Assembly (NCBI GenBank): GCA_023433405.1
Contig: JAEZCT010000012.1
Location: 16,766-80,765 of the forward strand
Length of the DNA: 64,000 nucleotides
Reading direction: 5' to 3'
From: Bacillota bacterium
Lineage (GTDB): Bacteria > Bacillota > Clostridia > Oscillospirales > Ruminococcaceae
Part shown: in pieces, positions 16,331-24,004 of the stretch
Numbering within the stretch: position 1 is the stretch's first letter
How the letters are laid out: every line of letters begins with the position of its first letter
Translations under genes and position numbers: made by a program
Notes under the pieces: model-generated
The model's input: only the letters and a program-made list of their open reading frames with translations
Told to the model about the DNA's origin: nothing
The model's database searches: none

Positions 16331-18967
16331 ATGGGTACGATCAGAATAAAACAGGATAACGTCCCGTTTTTCCCGGCGGGGGAAGGAGCGCCCTTGCTAA
16401 TTAAGCAGGGGATGATTAACCTGTATCTGAGCGAGGTGGATAAGGACGGGCAGGTCGTAGGAAGGCGAAGCTTTATCGCCCAGGCGAAAGAAAACGACGT
16501 GATTTTTCCGCTGGGGCGGTCGGCAAACGGCGCGTCGCTGTTTGCGCTGCTTGCGGTACCGGTGCGCGAGAGCATTCTGGTACTTCTGGAGCAGCCGGAG
16601 GAGTCGGAAATGGAGGCCGCGCGCCGCTGGGTACGGGGGCTGGGCGAGGCGCTTAGCATCCGCAAGGCGGAGCTTGACCGTTTGTGCGCGGAGCTAACGC
16701 GCGAGGGGTTAAAGGAATTTAACGATGCATTTCTTTCCCGTGCCGCAACGCTTACGCGAAAGAAGGAGCAACGGCTGCGCGAAGCCAACCGCAGCCGCTA
16801 CCAAAATGAAGAGCGGTTTATGCATAGTGGGATAGATACCCTTGTGCAGGTATTAACCAAGCGAAAAAAGGAGTATGTAAGCGCCGAGAGCCAGTCGTTT
16901 CGCGACCCGCTCTTTGAGGCATGTGCGGCGGTAGCGGGATACCTTAAGATGGGTCTTAATGTGCCCTATACACTTAAAAACGGACTAAGCTCGGCTAACC
17001 CGCTGGGGGATATCGCGTCTGCGTCGCGCTTTCGCACCCGCGAGGTGCTGCTAAAGGATAAATGGTACCGCAATCCCAGCGGTCCGTTACTTGCCTACCG
17101 CAAGGGCACAAGCCTGCCGGTCGCCCTTCTGCCGGTGGGGACGAAGAGCTATGAGTGCTACGACCCCCAAACCCGGGTCAGCACAAAGGTGGATGAAACG
17201 GTGGCAGACGGCTTAGAGGGGATTGCGGTGATGTTTTACCGAAACCTTCCAATGGGCAAGCTAAGCGCCAAGGACATCCTGCGCTTTACGCTGGCGGGCA
17301 CCTCCCTGACCGACTGGCTGTGGATTATCGTCATGGGCATTGGCGGCGGCCTTCTGGGAATGCTCATGCCCGAGATTACCGGAAAGGTATTCGACACAGT
17401 CATTCCAGACGGCAACCGCTCGCTGATGGTGCAGATCGGGTTTTTAATGACGGCGGTGGCACTCACCACCTTTGCCTTTGAGCTGACCCGTTCCTTCGCC
17501 ATGCAGCGCATTGAGGGCGCCACCGAACGCGACCTGCAATCGGCGGTGTGGGATCGGCTTTTGAGCCTGCCCGTGGGTTTTTTTAAGAATTACACCGCCG
17601 GTGAGCTTGCCGAGTGCGCCATGGGTGTCTCGGAGATACGAAAAATCCTGTCGGGCTCTGTGGTTAACACCCTAATTTCCAGCATTTTTTCGGTGTTTTA
17701 CCTCATTGTGCTGTTTACAAAGGGAAAGCAGCTGGCATGGATCGGGCTGCTGGTGCTGGTGCTGATAATCGGCATCTCTCTTTTCATGGGCTATATCCAG
17801 CTAAAGCACGAAAAAAAGCTCTTGGACCTTTCGAATGAGATATCCGGCAAGATGTTCGGCTGGCTGGGCGGCCTTGCGAAGATAAAGATGGCGGCGGCGG
17901 AACGGCGGGTGTTCTTTAATTGGTCGGGAATGTTCGCGGGCACTCGCATGATAACCTTCCGCAAGCAAAACATTGGCGCGGGAATGGAGATTTTTCACTC
18001 GGCGGCAGGGATACTCATGTCTCTCGCATTGTACCTTGCAATCTTTCGCTTTAAGGATTTCACCATTGCGGCCGGTACCTTCATCGCCTTTCATGCGGCG
18101 CTTGAAAAGCTGCTGGAATCGAGCCTGAAAATCTCGCAGGTAGCCGTGGACGCAAACGTCATCATTCCGCTGTACGGCAAGGTAAAGCCTATCTTCGAGG
18201 CACAGCCCGAATACGACGAGCAAAAAAGTGACCCCGGTAGGCTGCAGGGAGAGCTTGAGCTAAGCCATATCAAGTTCCGGTATGGCCGCGACGGTGCGCC
18301 GGTAATCAACGACGTATCCCTGCGCATTAAAAGCGGTGAGCATGTGGCGCTGGTGGGACCCTCTGGCAGCGGCAAATCCACCCTGTTCCGCATCCTGCTG
18401 GGCTTTGAAAAGCCCGAGAGCGGACAGATATTCTTTGACGGCATGAGCCTTGACCAGCTCGATATCCGCGCGGTGCGCCGCCAGCTTGGCGTGGTGCTTC
18501 AGTCGGGACAGCTGCTCACAGGCTCAATCTTTGAGAACATTATCGGCTCAAACCCCTCCCTCACGCAGGACGACGTCCTGCGTGCCATCAAGCAGGCCGG
18601 CATGGAGGAGGATATTGCCGAGATGCCCATGGGGCTGCACACCATGGTGACCGAGGGGGCGTCTACCCTTTCGGGCGGTCAGCGGCAGCGCTTGTTAATC
18701 GCCCGCGCCCTGGCTTCAAACCCCAGCATCCTGTTTTTTGACGAAGCCACCAGCGCGCTGGATAATAACACCCAGAAGATTGTAAGCGACAGCATAAACC
18801 GTCTGGATGCGACGCGGGTGACCATTGCCCACCGTCTGAGTACCATAGTGGACTGCGACCGCATTATTGTGCTGGAAAACGGCGTAATAACCGAGGAGGG
18901 TACCTACGATGAGCTGATGGAGCTGGGCGGTACCTTTGCCGCAATGGCGCGAAGGCAGATTGCCTGA
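16331..18967 (+). CDS. NHLM-type second ABC exporter subunit without peptidase
   Basis: An 878-residue ABC transporter of the NHLM type that lacks a C39 domain and is expected to work with the preceding peptidase-ABC protein. Residues 1-100 look like a cyclic-nucleotide-binding-like or cupin beta barrel (GEGAPLLIKQGMINLYL), followed by a helical segment to about 300. Membrane helices fall between about 330 and 610. The nucleotide-binding domain has GPSGSGKST near residue 677, LSGGQRQRLLIARAL and ILFFDEATSALD with the His of IAHRLST. The ATG follows GAAAGGATATAGG. The gap from the previous gene is 69 nt, so the three exporter genes form one operon. Confidence 0.93.
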   Translation: MGTIRIKQDNVPFFPAGEGAPLLIKQGMINLYLSEVDKDGQVVGRRSFIAQAKENDVIFPLGRSANGASLFALLAVPVRESILVLLEQPEESEMEAARRWVRGLGEALSIRKAELDRLCAELTREGLKEFNDAFLSRAATLTRKKEQRLREANRSRYQNEERFMHSGIDTLVQVLTKRKKEYVSAESQSFRDPLFEACAAVAGYLKMGLNVPYTLKNGLSSANPLGDIASASRFRTREVLLKDKWYRNPSGPLLAYRKGTSLPVALLPVGTKSYECYDPQTRVSTKVDETVADGLEGIAVMFYRNLPMGKLSAKDILRFTLAGTSLTDWLWIIVMGIGGGLLGMLMPEITGKVFDTVIPDGNRSLMVQIGFLMTAVALTTFAFELTRSFAMQRIEGATERDLQSAVWDRLLSLPVGFFKNYTAGELAECAMGVSEIRKILSGSVVNTLISSIFSVFYLIVLFTKGKQLAWIGLLVLVLIIGISLFMGYIQLKHEKKLLDLSNEISGKMFGWLGGLAKIKMAAAERRVFFNWSGMFAGTRMITFRKQNIGAGMEIFHSAAGILMSLALYLAIFRFKDFTIAAGTFIAFHAALEKLLESSLKISQVAVDANVIIPLYGKVKPIFEAQPEYDEQKSDPGRLQGELELSHIKFRYGRDGAPVINDVSLRIKSGEHVALVGPSGSGKSTLFRILLGFEKPESGQIFFDGMSLDQLDIRAVRRQLGVVLQSGQLLTGSIFENIIGSNPSLTQDDVLRAIKQAGMEEDIAEMPMGLHTMVTEGASTLSGGQRQRLLIARALASNPSILFFDEATSALDNNTQKIVSDSINRLDATRVTIAHRLSTIVDCDRIIVLENGVITEEGTYDELMELGGTFAAMARRQIA

Positions 18968-19051
18968 CAAAATTTGCTTAAAGCGTTTGACGTGATTCTT
19001 ATTGGCTCTGCGCACAGACGAAAAAGATATCTCGCCGAGGGGGGCAAGGGA

Positions 19052-20023
19052 ATGGATACAGGGGAGTACCTAAAAACCGCGGTACAGCCGTACCGCATTG
19101 TAAATGACACGGCACAAGCGTTGCTGCGCGGGTTTTCCGCGCGGCTGACGGGCTTCGATACCGCCGAAAGCATCTTTGAGGCGGACCTGTCCCTGCCCCT
19201 TGGCACCGTGGATTTCTCCATTGATATCCGAAAGGAGCGGGGAAGAGCCCGAGAGGCGGCGGAAAAGGCTGCGGGGGAAAGCGGTTCCTCCGCGTGGCGA
19301 AATACGGCGGCACTCTTTGCTCTGTGGGCGGATTCTGCCACGGCGACGCATACGAAGGTGGAAGATATATGGCTGGAATTTGATTATGCAGCCAGTCAAG
19401 ACCGTTGTGCCGATCCTTGCGTGTTTATTGATGCCCGACAGGCCACGCGCGAAAATCACCTCTGGATATACAACGAGCCACTTGCCGCCTTGCTGGGTGA
19501 AGCCCCATCAAAGCCGCTGCGCAGCAGCCTTAGCGGGTGTATCGGCGCGCTGCCGCAGGGGAAGGGGCTGTTTCAGCTTGGTGTGATGCTGGCGCGCCAA
19601 TTCACCGAGCAAAGGGTGCGCGTGTTTACGGATGAAGCTGATGCACGAAGCCTTATGACATATCTCAAACGGATAGAGGCACCGACCTGCCCGCCTGAGG
19701 ACATCTTCGCTCTGATGAGCCGCTGGTCGGACGGGAAATACATTGCCGATTTTGATGTATGCGAAGCAGGGGTTATGACAAAGCTTGGCATAAACTTCGG
19801 GCTTGCGTCCTATACACCGCCGGTAATGTCGGAGTTTTTGGGTATGCTGTGTTCCGGCGGCATGGCAATGCGGGAGTCCTGCGCACCGTTGACGGAATGG
19901 CATAATTTTGCGAGGGATATCTCCCACTTTAAGCTGGTGTTTGATCCGCCTTATCCGGTGCGTGCGAAGGTCTACCTCCGCGAATGGCCAGTTGACCGCC
20001 TGAGCGGTGTAGCCCGATGGTAA
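19052..20023 (+). CDS. Protein of unknown function in the RiPP cluster
   Basis: A 323-residue soluble protein; I do not recognise the family. No signal peptide, membrane segment or Cys motif stands out. It begins MDTGEYLKTAVQPYRIVND, has a mixed alpha/beta look, and its C-terminal part (ISHFKLVFDPPYPVRAKVYL) looks like an edge strand region of a compact domain. It directly follows the exporter gene, so it probably belongs to the same operon and may modify or guide the peptide. The ATG at 19052 has GAGGGGGGCAAGGG upstream; an in-frame TTG at 18974 is an alternative. The stop codon TAA overlaps the first base of repeat copy 4, so the end of the gene was the insertion target. The protein ends GVARW, like the tails of some precursor peptides, which may be chance. 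Confidence 0.75.
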   Translation: MDTGEYLKTAVQPYRIVNDTAQALLRGFSARLTGFDTAESIFEADLSLPLGTVDFSIDIRKERGRAREAAEKAAGESGSSAWRNTAALFALWADSATATHTKVEDIWLEFDYAASQDRCADPCVFIDARQATRENHLWIYNEPLAALLGEAPSKPLRSSLSGCIGALPQGKGLFQLGVMLARQFTEQRVRVFTDEADARSLMTYLKRIEAPTCPPEDIFALMSRWSDGKYIADFDVCEAGVMTKLGINFGLASYTPPVMSEFLGMLCSGGMAMRESCAPLTEWHNFARDISHFKLVFDPPYPVRAKVYLREWPVDRLSGVARW

Positions 20024-20125
20024 TACTAATCCCCTCAAAAAGAGTATATAAAAATCCGCGTGAAAACCCATAAATTAAAGCTTTTCACTTGATTTTTATA
20101 CTCTTTTAAATCGGATATTAGTATA
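20022..20125 (-). repeat. Palindromic MITE-like repeat, copy 4, inside the RiPP cluster
   Basis: The family in inverted orientation: it opens AATACTAATCCCCTC and closes GGATATTAGTAT. It lies between two cluster genes on the same strand, touching the upstream stop codon and ending 41 nt before the next ATG, so it would be transcribed as a strong hairpin in the operon mRNA. Confidence 0.93.
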
Positions 20126-20166
20126 AAGCGGCAAACAGGAGGCATTACCACATAAGGGGGCGGATT

Positions 20167-21171
20167 ATGAGCCTTGCATTTTTAAGGGAGAACCTGTTTC
20201 ACTTTCAAGCGCACAGCACCCGGACAAATTGGGAAAGCCTGCCGTTGCCTGACGAACCCTGCGCGGCGGATTGGGCGCGGGAGATTGGCGAGGCTCCCGG
20301 TTATGCGCTAGAACACCTGGCGCGGCATGTGGTACAGCTTTATTTTCCGGTGCGGGAGGGAATTAGCCAAACTTCCGCCTATCAGGCGGCGGTTTCAAGG
20401 GGCATTCTGCCCGAAGGCGCAAAGCCGCTGCTCACTGCCTTTCAGGGTGCGCCCCGGATCTACCTGCATCCCACTCCGGCGGGACGACTGCCGGTTATTG
20501 AGGCGCAGGAGGACTTTCTCCTTTTGTACCGCGTTCTTGCCTGCCGCAATGAGCCAAAGGAGATTCCCCCCTCCATGGGCGCGGCGTTCATCAGCGGGTA
20601 TGTAGATTGGGCGCGGGTAAAACGGCATTTGGCGGAGGGAATGACGCTAAGCCAAATAAAGGAGAACCCCGCCCTGAGTAATGATGTGTTTGTTCTGCTC
20701 TCGGATAAAGGCTACAGTGCGGTGGCAGCGGCACAGGCAGGCGAAACACCGTCTGTATGGCGGGAGCATTCCCTGCGCATTCGCCTGGGGCACGAAACCA
20801 GCCACTATTTAACGCGGCGGCTGTACGGCAGTGCTAAAAACAGGGTGCATGATGAGATAGTCGCCGATTATATGGGGCTGTGCGAGGCATACGGCAGATA
20901 CCGACCAGAGCTGTTTTTGCTCTTTATGGGGCTGGAGGACTACCCCCGCTACCGCAGGGGCGGGCGGCTGGAGAACTACCTTGAGGGGCATTCGCTGTCG
21001 CGAGGAGAGTTTGGAAGACTGTGCGGCGCGGTTCACGACGCCGCCCGCAATATCTCCGCAGCCTTTCCCGCAAATGACGAGCTGCTGCCAAAAGAGCGCT
21101 TTACGCGTTTTGAAACCCTTTGCCGCACCACGGTTGCGGACATGGCGGCGGGACGGTTCTGGGAGGGCTGA
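20167..21171 (+). CDS. Unknown protein with HExxH metallopeptidase-like signature
   Basis: A 334-residue soluble protein in the RiPP cluster. Residues about 210-235 read LGHETSHYLTRRLYG, an HExxH zinc motif, and about 15 residues later comes VHDEIVADYMGL, where Glu or Asp could supply the third ligand as in gluzincin-type proteases. The N-terminal half (NWESLPLPDEP, YFPVREGISQTSAY) has no recognised motif. A role in removing the leader or trimming the peptide is possible, but the exporter already has a C39 peptidase, so it could equally be a structural or binding protein. The ATG has GGGGGCG upstream. Next comes the ECF sigma gene after 160 nt. Confidence 0.72.
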   Translation: MSLAFLRENLFHFQAHSTRTNWESLPLPDEPCAADWAREIGEAPGYALEHLARHVVQLYFPVREGISQTSAYQAAVSRGILPEGAKPLLTAFQGAPRIYLHPTPAGRLPVIEAQEDFLLLYRVLACRNEPKEIPPSMGAAFISGYVDWARVKRHLAEGMTLSQIKENPALSNDVFVLLSDKGYSAVAAAQAGETPSVWREHSLRIRLGHETSHYLTRRLYGSAKNRVHDEIVADYMGLCEAYGRYRPELFLLFMGLEDYPRYRRGGRLENYLEGHSLSRGEFGRLCGAVHDAARNISAAFPANDELLPKERFTRFETLCRTTVADMAAGRFWEG

Positions 21172-21331
21172 GCACTTCCTGTTTGTTACAGATTTTGCGT
21201 GAGCAAGCTGAATGTACGGTTGCGCTATAAATTTAAACGCGGCCTTATGAACCTCACAAGTACAGCTCTCCGTTAAGAGTATGGAAAGCTTTTTTACGGA
21301 GAATGTATAAGGCATATCGCCCGGAAAGGAC

Positions 21332-21877
21332 ATGGCTCTTACAATGCAGGATATCCAACTACTTAGTAAAGAAACAGACAGCGCGGGGATGGAACGTCTC
21401 TTTGCGGAGTATTTCCCGCGGGTGTACAACTTTGTCTACTACCATGTGATGGACTGCCATAAGGCGGACGACCTGACAGCAGAGGTGTTTTATCGGGCGT
21501 TTCGCAGCTTTCGCAGCTACGACCCCAATAAGAGCCAGCCTTATACCTGGCTGTGCGCCATCGCGCGCAACGCGGTTATTGATTACCGTCGCCGCACGGC
21601 GGGGATAGTTATGCTGGATATTGAGGAGCATGAGGAGCTGAGCGACCACAGCCCCGGACCGGAGGAAGCTTACCTGCAAAAGGAGGAAACCGACACCCTT
21701 CTGCGCCTGATACACACCCTAACACCGCCGGAGCAGGAGCTTTTGCTGTTAAAATACTTTATGGGCTTAACAAACCGCGAAATTGCCGCGCAAACGGGTT
21801 TAAGCGAAACCAATGTAAGCACCAAGCTCAGCCGCATTATTGCGCAGCTGAGAAAGAGATTTAACGAGGCCGGTTAA
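21332..21877 (+). CDS. ECF-type RNA polymerase sigma factor
   Basis: A 181-residue sigma-70 family protein with only regions 2 and 4. Region 2 reads FPRVYNFVYYHV...DDLTAEVFYRAF, with region 2.4 in TWLCAIARNAVIDYRRR; region 4 is LTPPEQELLLLKYFMGLTNREIAAQTGLSETNVSTKLSRI. There is no anti-sigma gene beside it, which is unusual for an ECF factor; control may be by an unlinked factor or by its own level. It stands right before the precursor genes, and the two near-identical elements at 22275 and 22753 are its likely targets. GGAAAGGAC precedes the ATG at 21332. Confidence 0.92.
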   Translation: MALTMQDIQLLSKETDSAGMERLFAEYFPRVYNFVYYHVMDCHKADDLTAEVFYRAFRSFRSYDPNKSQPYTWLCAIARNAVIDYRRRTAGIVMLDIEEHEELSDHSPGPEEAYLQKEETDTLLRLIHTLTPPEQELLLLKYFMGLTNREIAAQTGLSETNVSTKLSRIIAQLRKRFNEAG

Positions 21878-21947
21878 CAAGGAGGTCGCCTTGGCACCAC
21901 CGCATGAGGGCTGCGACCGGCTAGAGAAGGAAGGAGACATTTCAGGG

Positions 21948-22232
21948 ATGGATGTGAACAAGGCGCAAGCAATTTTTGCGGACGAGCCATTTGTAGAGGC
22001 GCTTTACCGACTGTCATTTGCCGAGGAGGTGCAGGCCGCGCTGTACTCCAAAGGACTTTCGGTGTCGCTGGAGGAAATCGAGGCCATGCGTCTGCGCATC
22101 CTAGCGGATTACGACGAGCTGACAGAGCCTGAGCTTGATAAGACGACAGGCGGGTTGGGCGCGATGCTGCCGGACGGATTGCTTTCTTTTCCTCCGCTCA
22201 TTGCAAACCCGCTGGCACACGCCAGATGGTAA
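21948..22232 (+). CDS. RiPP precursor 1, Nif11-like leader, Pro-rich core ending HARW
   Basis: A 94-residue peptide. Residues 1-69 follow the Nif11-like leader plan: acidic N-terminus, FVEALYRLSFAEEVQAAL, KGLSVSLEEIEAMRLRIL and ELTEPELDKTTGG with the GG cleavage site at 68-69. The core is 25 residues, LGAMLPDGLL then SFPPLIANPLAHARW, with Pro residues and one Arg next to the C-terminal Trp. The gene follows the sigma factor after 70 nt and is probably on its transcript. AAGGAGA lies upstream of the ATG. The peptide has no Cys, Ser is scarce and there is no Thr in the core, so lanthionine chemistry is unlikely. Confidence 0.85.
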   Translation: MDVNKAQAIFADEPFVEALYRLSFAEEVQAALYSKGLSVSLEEIEAMRLRILADYDELTEPELDKTTGGLGAMLPDGLLSFPPLIANPLAHARW

Positions 22233-22274
22233 TTTGAACAGCGATATATCCCATTAATATCATATAAAAAAAGC

Positions 22275-22304
22275 TGTGACACTTCCTGCTCCCGCGCGTA
22301 TATA
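22275..22304 (+). promoter_or_regulatory. Predicted ECF sigma promoter upstream of precursor 2
   Basis: TGTGACACTT at 22275-22284, a 10-nt spacer, then CGCGTATATA at 22295-22304. The same two blocks with the same spacing occur at 22753. Blocks of this kind (conserved -35 and a CGT-containing -10) are typical of ECF promoters, and an ECF sigma gene lies 400 nt upstream. An AGAAAGCGCC block after the -10 also matches the second site (AGAATGCGCC). Confidence 0.75.
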
Positions 22305-22434
22305 TCCCCAGAAAGCGCCCGGTCGAGCTTGCATGGTTTACCGGCGCTTTTCAGGAAACATACTCGAGTGTGTTCTGTGGCGTAAATCCCTTCCCCAAAG
22401 CAAAGGCTTCAAATACCGAGAAAGGGGAATTACC

Positions 22435-22731
22435 ATGGAAGGAAAAACAAAGCAGGAGGGGTCATCCGATAAGGCAATTATAGAAATTATGTATGCGCTG
22501 ACCGCTGCTGAAGAGGTGCAGGCTGCACTGAAGGAACAGGGTGTTACAATTTCCCTTCATGAAATCCGGGAGTTTCGCACACGGGTGCTGTCCCTGGATG
22601 GAGAAATGACCGAGGAGCAGCTTGATAAGGTAGCGGGCGGGGTGAGTTTTGCTTCGGGCTATGGTCCGGATTCTAACCATCCATTCCTGTCGCCGCCCGT
22701 ATTGCCCAATCCGTCCGGAGGCAGAAAATAA
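22435..22731 (+). CDS. RiPP precursor 2, Nif11-like leader, Pro/Ser-rich core ending GGRK
   Basis: A 98-residue peptide with leader residues 1-69 (LTAAEEVQAALKEQGVTIS, then MTEEQLDKVAGG). The core of 29 residues is VSFASGYGPDSNHPFL followed by SPPVLPNPSGGRK: rich in Pro, Ser, Gly and Asn, with one Arg as second-last residue. It differs strongly from cores 3 and 4, so the leader is conserved and the core diverged. AAAGGGGA precedes the ATG. The gene has its own ECF-type promoter. The mRNA leader shares a CCCCAAAGCA-like block with that of precursor 3. Confidence 0.85.
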   Translation: MEGKTKQEGSSDKAIIEIMYALTAAEEVQAALKEQGVTISLHEIREFRTRVLSLDGEMTEEQLDKVAGGVSFASGYGPDSNHPFLSPPVLPNPSGGRK

Positions 22732-22752
22732 ACCGCAAAAAAATAATCGCTA

Positions 22753-22783
22753 TGTGACACTTTTGCGTGGGTCGCGTATATAT
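22753..22783 (+). promoter_or_regulatory. Predicted ECF sigma promoter upstream of precursor 3
   Basis: TGTGACACTT at 22753-22762, 10-nt spacer, CGCGTATATAT at 22773-22783. It matches the element at 22275 base for base in both blocks while the spacer differs, which argues for a functional site and against simple recent duplication. Confidence 0.75.
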
Positions 22784-22949
22784 TGGTAGAATGCGCCACG
22801 CCCTCGTTCCAAAAAAATCCGCCGAATAATACAATTCTCCGATAATGGGGTAAGTCTTTTACACGGTTAAATCCCCAAAGCAGGCTGCATATTTTAGACG
22901 GATTCCTGTTTTGGGGCAAACAATAAAAATTAAAAGGGGATTATCAATC

Positions 22950-23267
22950 ATGGATGAAAAAAAAGTACAGGATGTCTTTTCTGACGAGGAATTCGTCACA
23001 TCTCTGCTCAAGCTTGATACCGCCGAGGAGGTACAGGCTGCAGTAAAGGGAAAAGGGCTGGATCTTAGCATTGAGGAGATTGGGCAGATTAAGGCGCAGC
23101 TCGCTTCAGGCAATGGAGAGCTTACTGCCGATGATCTCGACAGTGTCGCGGGCGGTCTAGTTATCACTGCAAGCGTACTGGCTGTCATCGGCTGCATCGC
23201 GACCGTTGCCGGTGCCACGGCTACGGTAGGAGGATTTATTAACACCATTACCAGAGCCCGCTGGTAA
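22950..23267 (+). CDS. RiPP precursor 3, Nif11-like leader, hydrophobic Gly/Ala core ending ITRARW
   Basis: A 105-residue peptide. The leader of 69 residues (MDEKKVQDVFSDEEFVTSLL, TAEEVQAAVKGKGLDLS, ELTADDLDSVAGG) is close to the Nif11-like consensus. The 36-residue core begins LVITASVLAVIGCIATVAGA, continues TATVGGFINT and ends ITRARW: a hydrophobic helix-forming stretch with Gly repeats and one Cys, then a cationic tail with two Arg and a final Trp. This looks membrane-active. It is a clear paralogue of precursor 4, sharing GGFI...ITR-x-RW. AAAGGGGA precedes the ATG. Confidence 0.9.
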   Translation: MDEKKVQDVFSDEEFVTSLLKLDTAEEVQAAVKGKGLDLSIEEIGQIKAQLASGNGELTADDLDSVAGGLVITASVLAVIGCIATVAGATATVGGFINTITRARW

Positions 23268-23376
23268 GCCGCGCGGCAGTACTTAATTCTGGGCTGAGAC
23301 GGTTGGGTAAAAATAGAGAATAAAAAAAGGGGCTTTTCCCCTCAACCGCTTTCCCGGTTTGCTAAAAACATCAATA

Positions 23377-23410
23377 CCTCAGGTCAGCTTTTTGCATCCT
23401 GAGGGGTTTT
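23377..23410 (+). promoter_or_regulatory. Hairpin between precursors 3 and 4, possible attenuator
   Basis: CCTCAGG and CCTGAGG pair around a 14-nt loop and are followed by GGTTTTAGG. It lies just before the ribosome binding site of precursor 4 and could set the ratio of the two peptides or partly end transcription. A smaller GGGGCTTTTCCCC hairpin precedes it near 23330. Confidence 0.45.
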
Positions 23411-23431
23411 AGGAAGGGTGGACTGAAGAAA

Positions 23432-23743
23432 ATGGACGAAAAAAAGATACAAGAAGTATTATCGGACGAGGCGTTTGTTGCGTCATTAACCGACATGGAT
23501 ACCGCCGAGGAGGTACAGGCAGCACTTAAAAACAAGGGTCTTGAGATTTCCTCAGAGGATATTGTAAAGGTGCGCGAGCTGTTAGTGAACAAGAGCGACA
23601 GCGATGAACTTTCTGCGGACGAGCTCGAAGACGTTGCGGGAGGCGTTGCGATAACCGCAGTTGTCAGTGCGATTGCAGGCATTATTGGCGGCATAGCAAC
23701 CGGAGGCGGCTTTATTCACCGCATTACCCGCGGCAGGTGGTAA
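23432..23743 (+). CDS. RiPP precursor 4, Nif11-like leader, hydrophobic Gly core ending ITRGRW
   Basis: A 103-residue peptide with a 71-residue leader (MDEKKIQEVLSDEAFVASLT, TAEEVQAALKNKGLEIS, ELSADELEDVAGG). The 32-residue core begins VAITAVVSAIAGIIGGIATG, then GGFIHRITRGRW. GxxxG-like spacing and a cationic tail resemble one half of a two-peptide bacteriocin, and precursor 3 would be the partner. Three Arg in the tail are possible substrates for the arginase-like protein. AGGAAGG precedes the ATG by 15 nt. It lies 164 nt after precursor 3 and is probably on the same transcript. Confidence 0.9.
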   Translation: MDEKKIQEVLSDEAFVASLTDMDTAEEVQAALKNKGLEISSEDIVKVRELLVNKSDSDELSADELEDVAGGVAITAVVSAIAGIIGGIATGGGFIHRITRGRW

Positions 23744-23774
23744 ATCGCGGATAACCCGGTACGCCATTGTGAAT

Positions 23775-23812
23775 AAGGGGCAGTCCCTGACTGTCCCTTA
23801 TCTTTAAAAAGA
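23775..23812 (+). terminator. Terminator-like hairpin after precursor 4
   Basis: AAGGGGCAG and CTGTCCCTT pair with a one-base imbalance around TCCCTGA. A short T/A stretch (ATCTTTAAAAAG) follows. It lies 32 nt after the stop of precursor 4. Confidence 0.55.
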
Positions 23813-23842
23813 GAATGCAGCAAGAAAAAGGGGAGCAACCCT

Positions 23843-23897
23843 TGTTGTCAGCACCGAAAGACTTCGAGGTTGACAACAGCGGTTGGTCAATTACGCT
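23843..23897 (+). promoter_or_regulatory. Possible sigma-A promoter with inverted repeat before the modification genes
   Basis: TTGACA at 23870-23875 and TACGCT at 23892-23897 with a 16-nt spacer form a weak housekeeping-type promoter. TGTTGTCA (23843-23850) and TGACAACA (23871-23878), the latter overlapping the -35, form a perfect 8-bp inverted repeat that could be a repressor site. It would drive the NHLP-like, arginase-like and radical SAM genes. Confidence 0.4.
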
Positions 23898-24004
23898 ATT
23901 GCCGACTTAAAGTAAATATCAATGGGATCATGAGCCTGGTTTACAAATTTCTACGCTGATTTTTATTGCATTTTCCTTACTTTTAGTCAAAGGTGGAAAA
24001 CAAT

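Noticed and set aside
19052..20023. The ARW ending as proof that the unknown 323-residue protein is itself a precursor
   Set aside because: No leader pattern, no GG site and far too long; the ending may be chance.
23993..24004. GTG start of the NHLP-like gene
   Set aside because: AAAGGTGG, which contains this GTG, is itself the ribosome binding site for the ATG at 24005.
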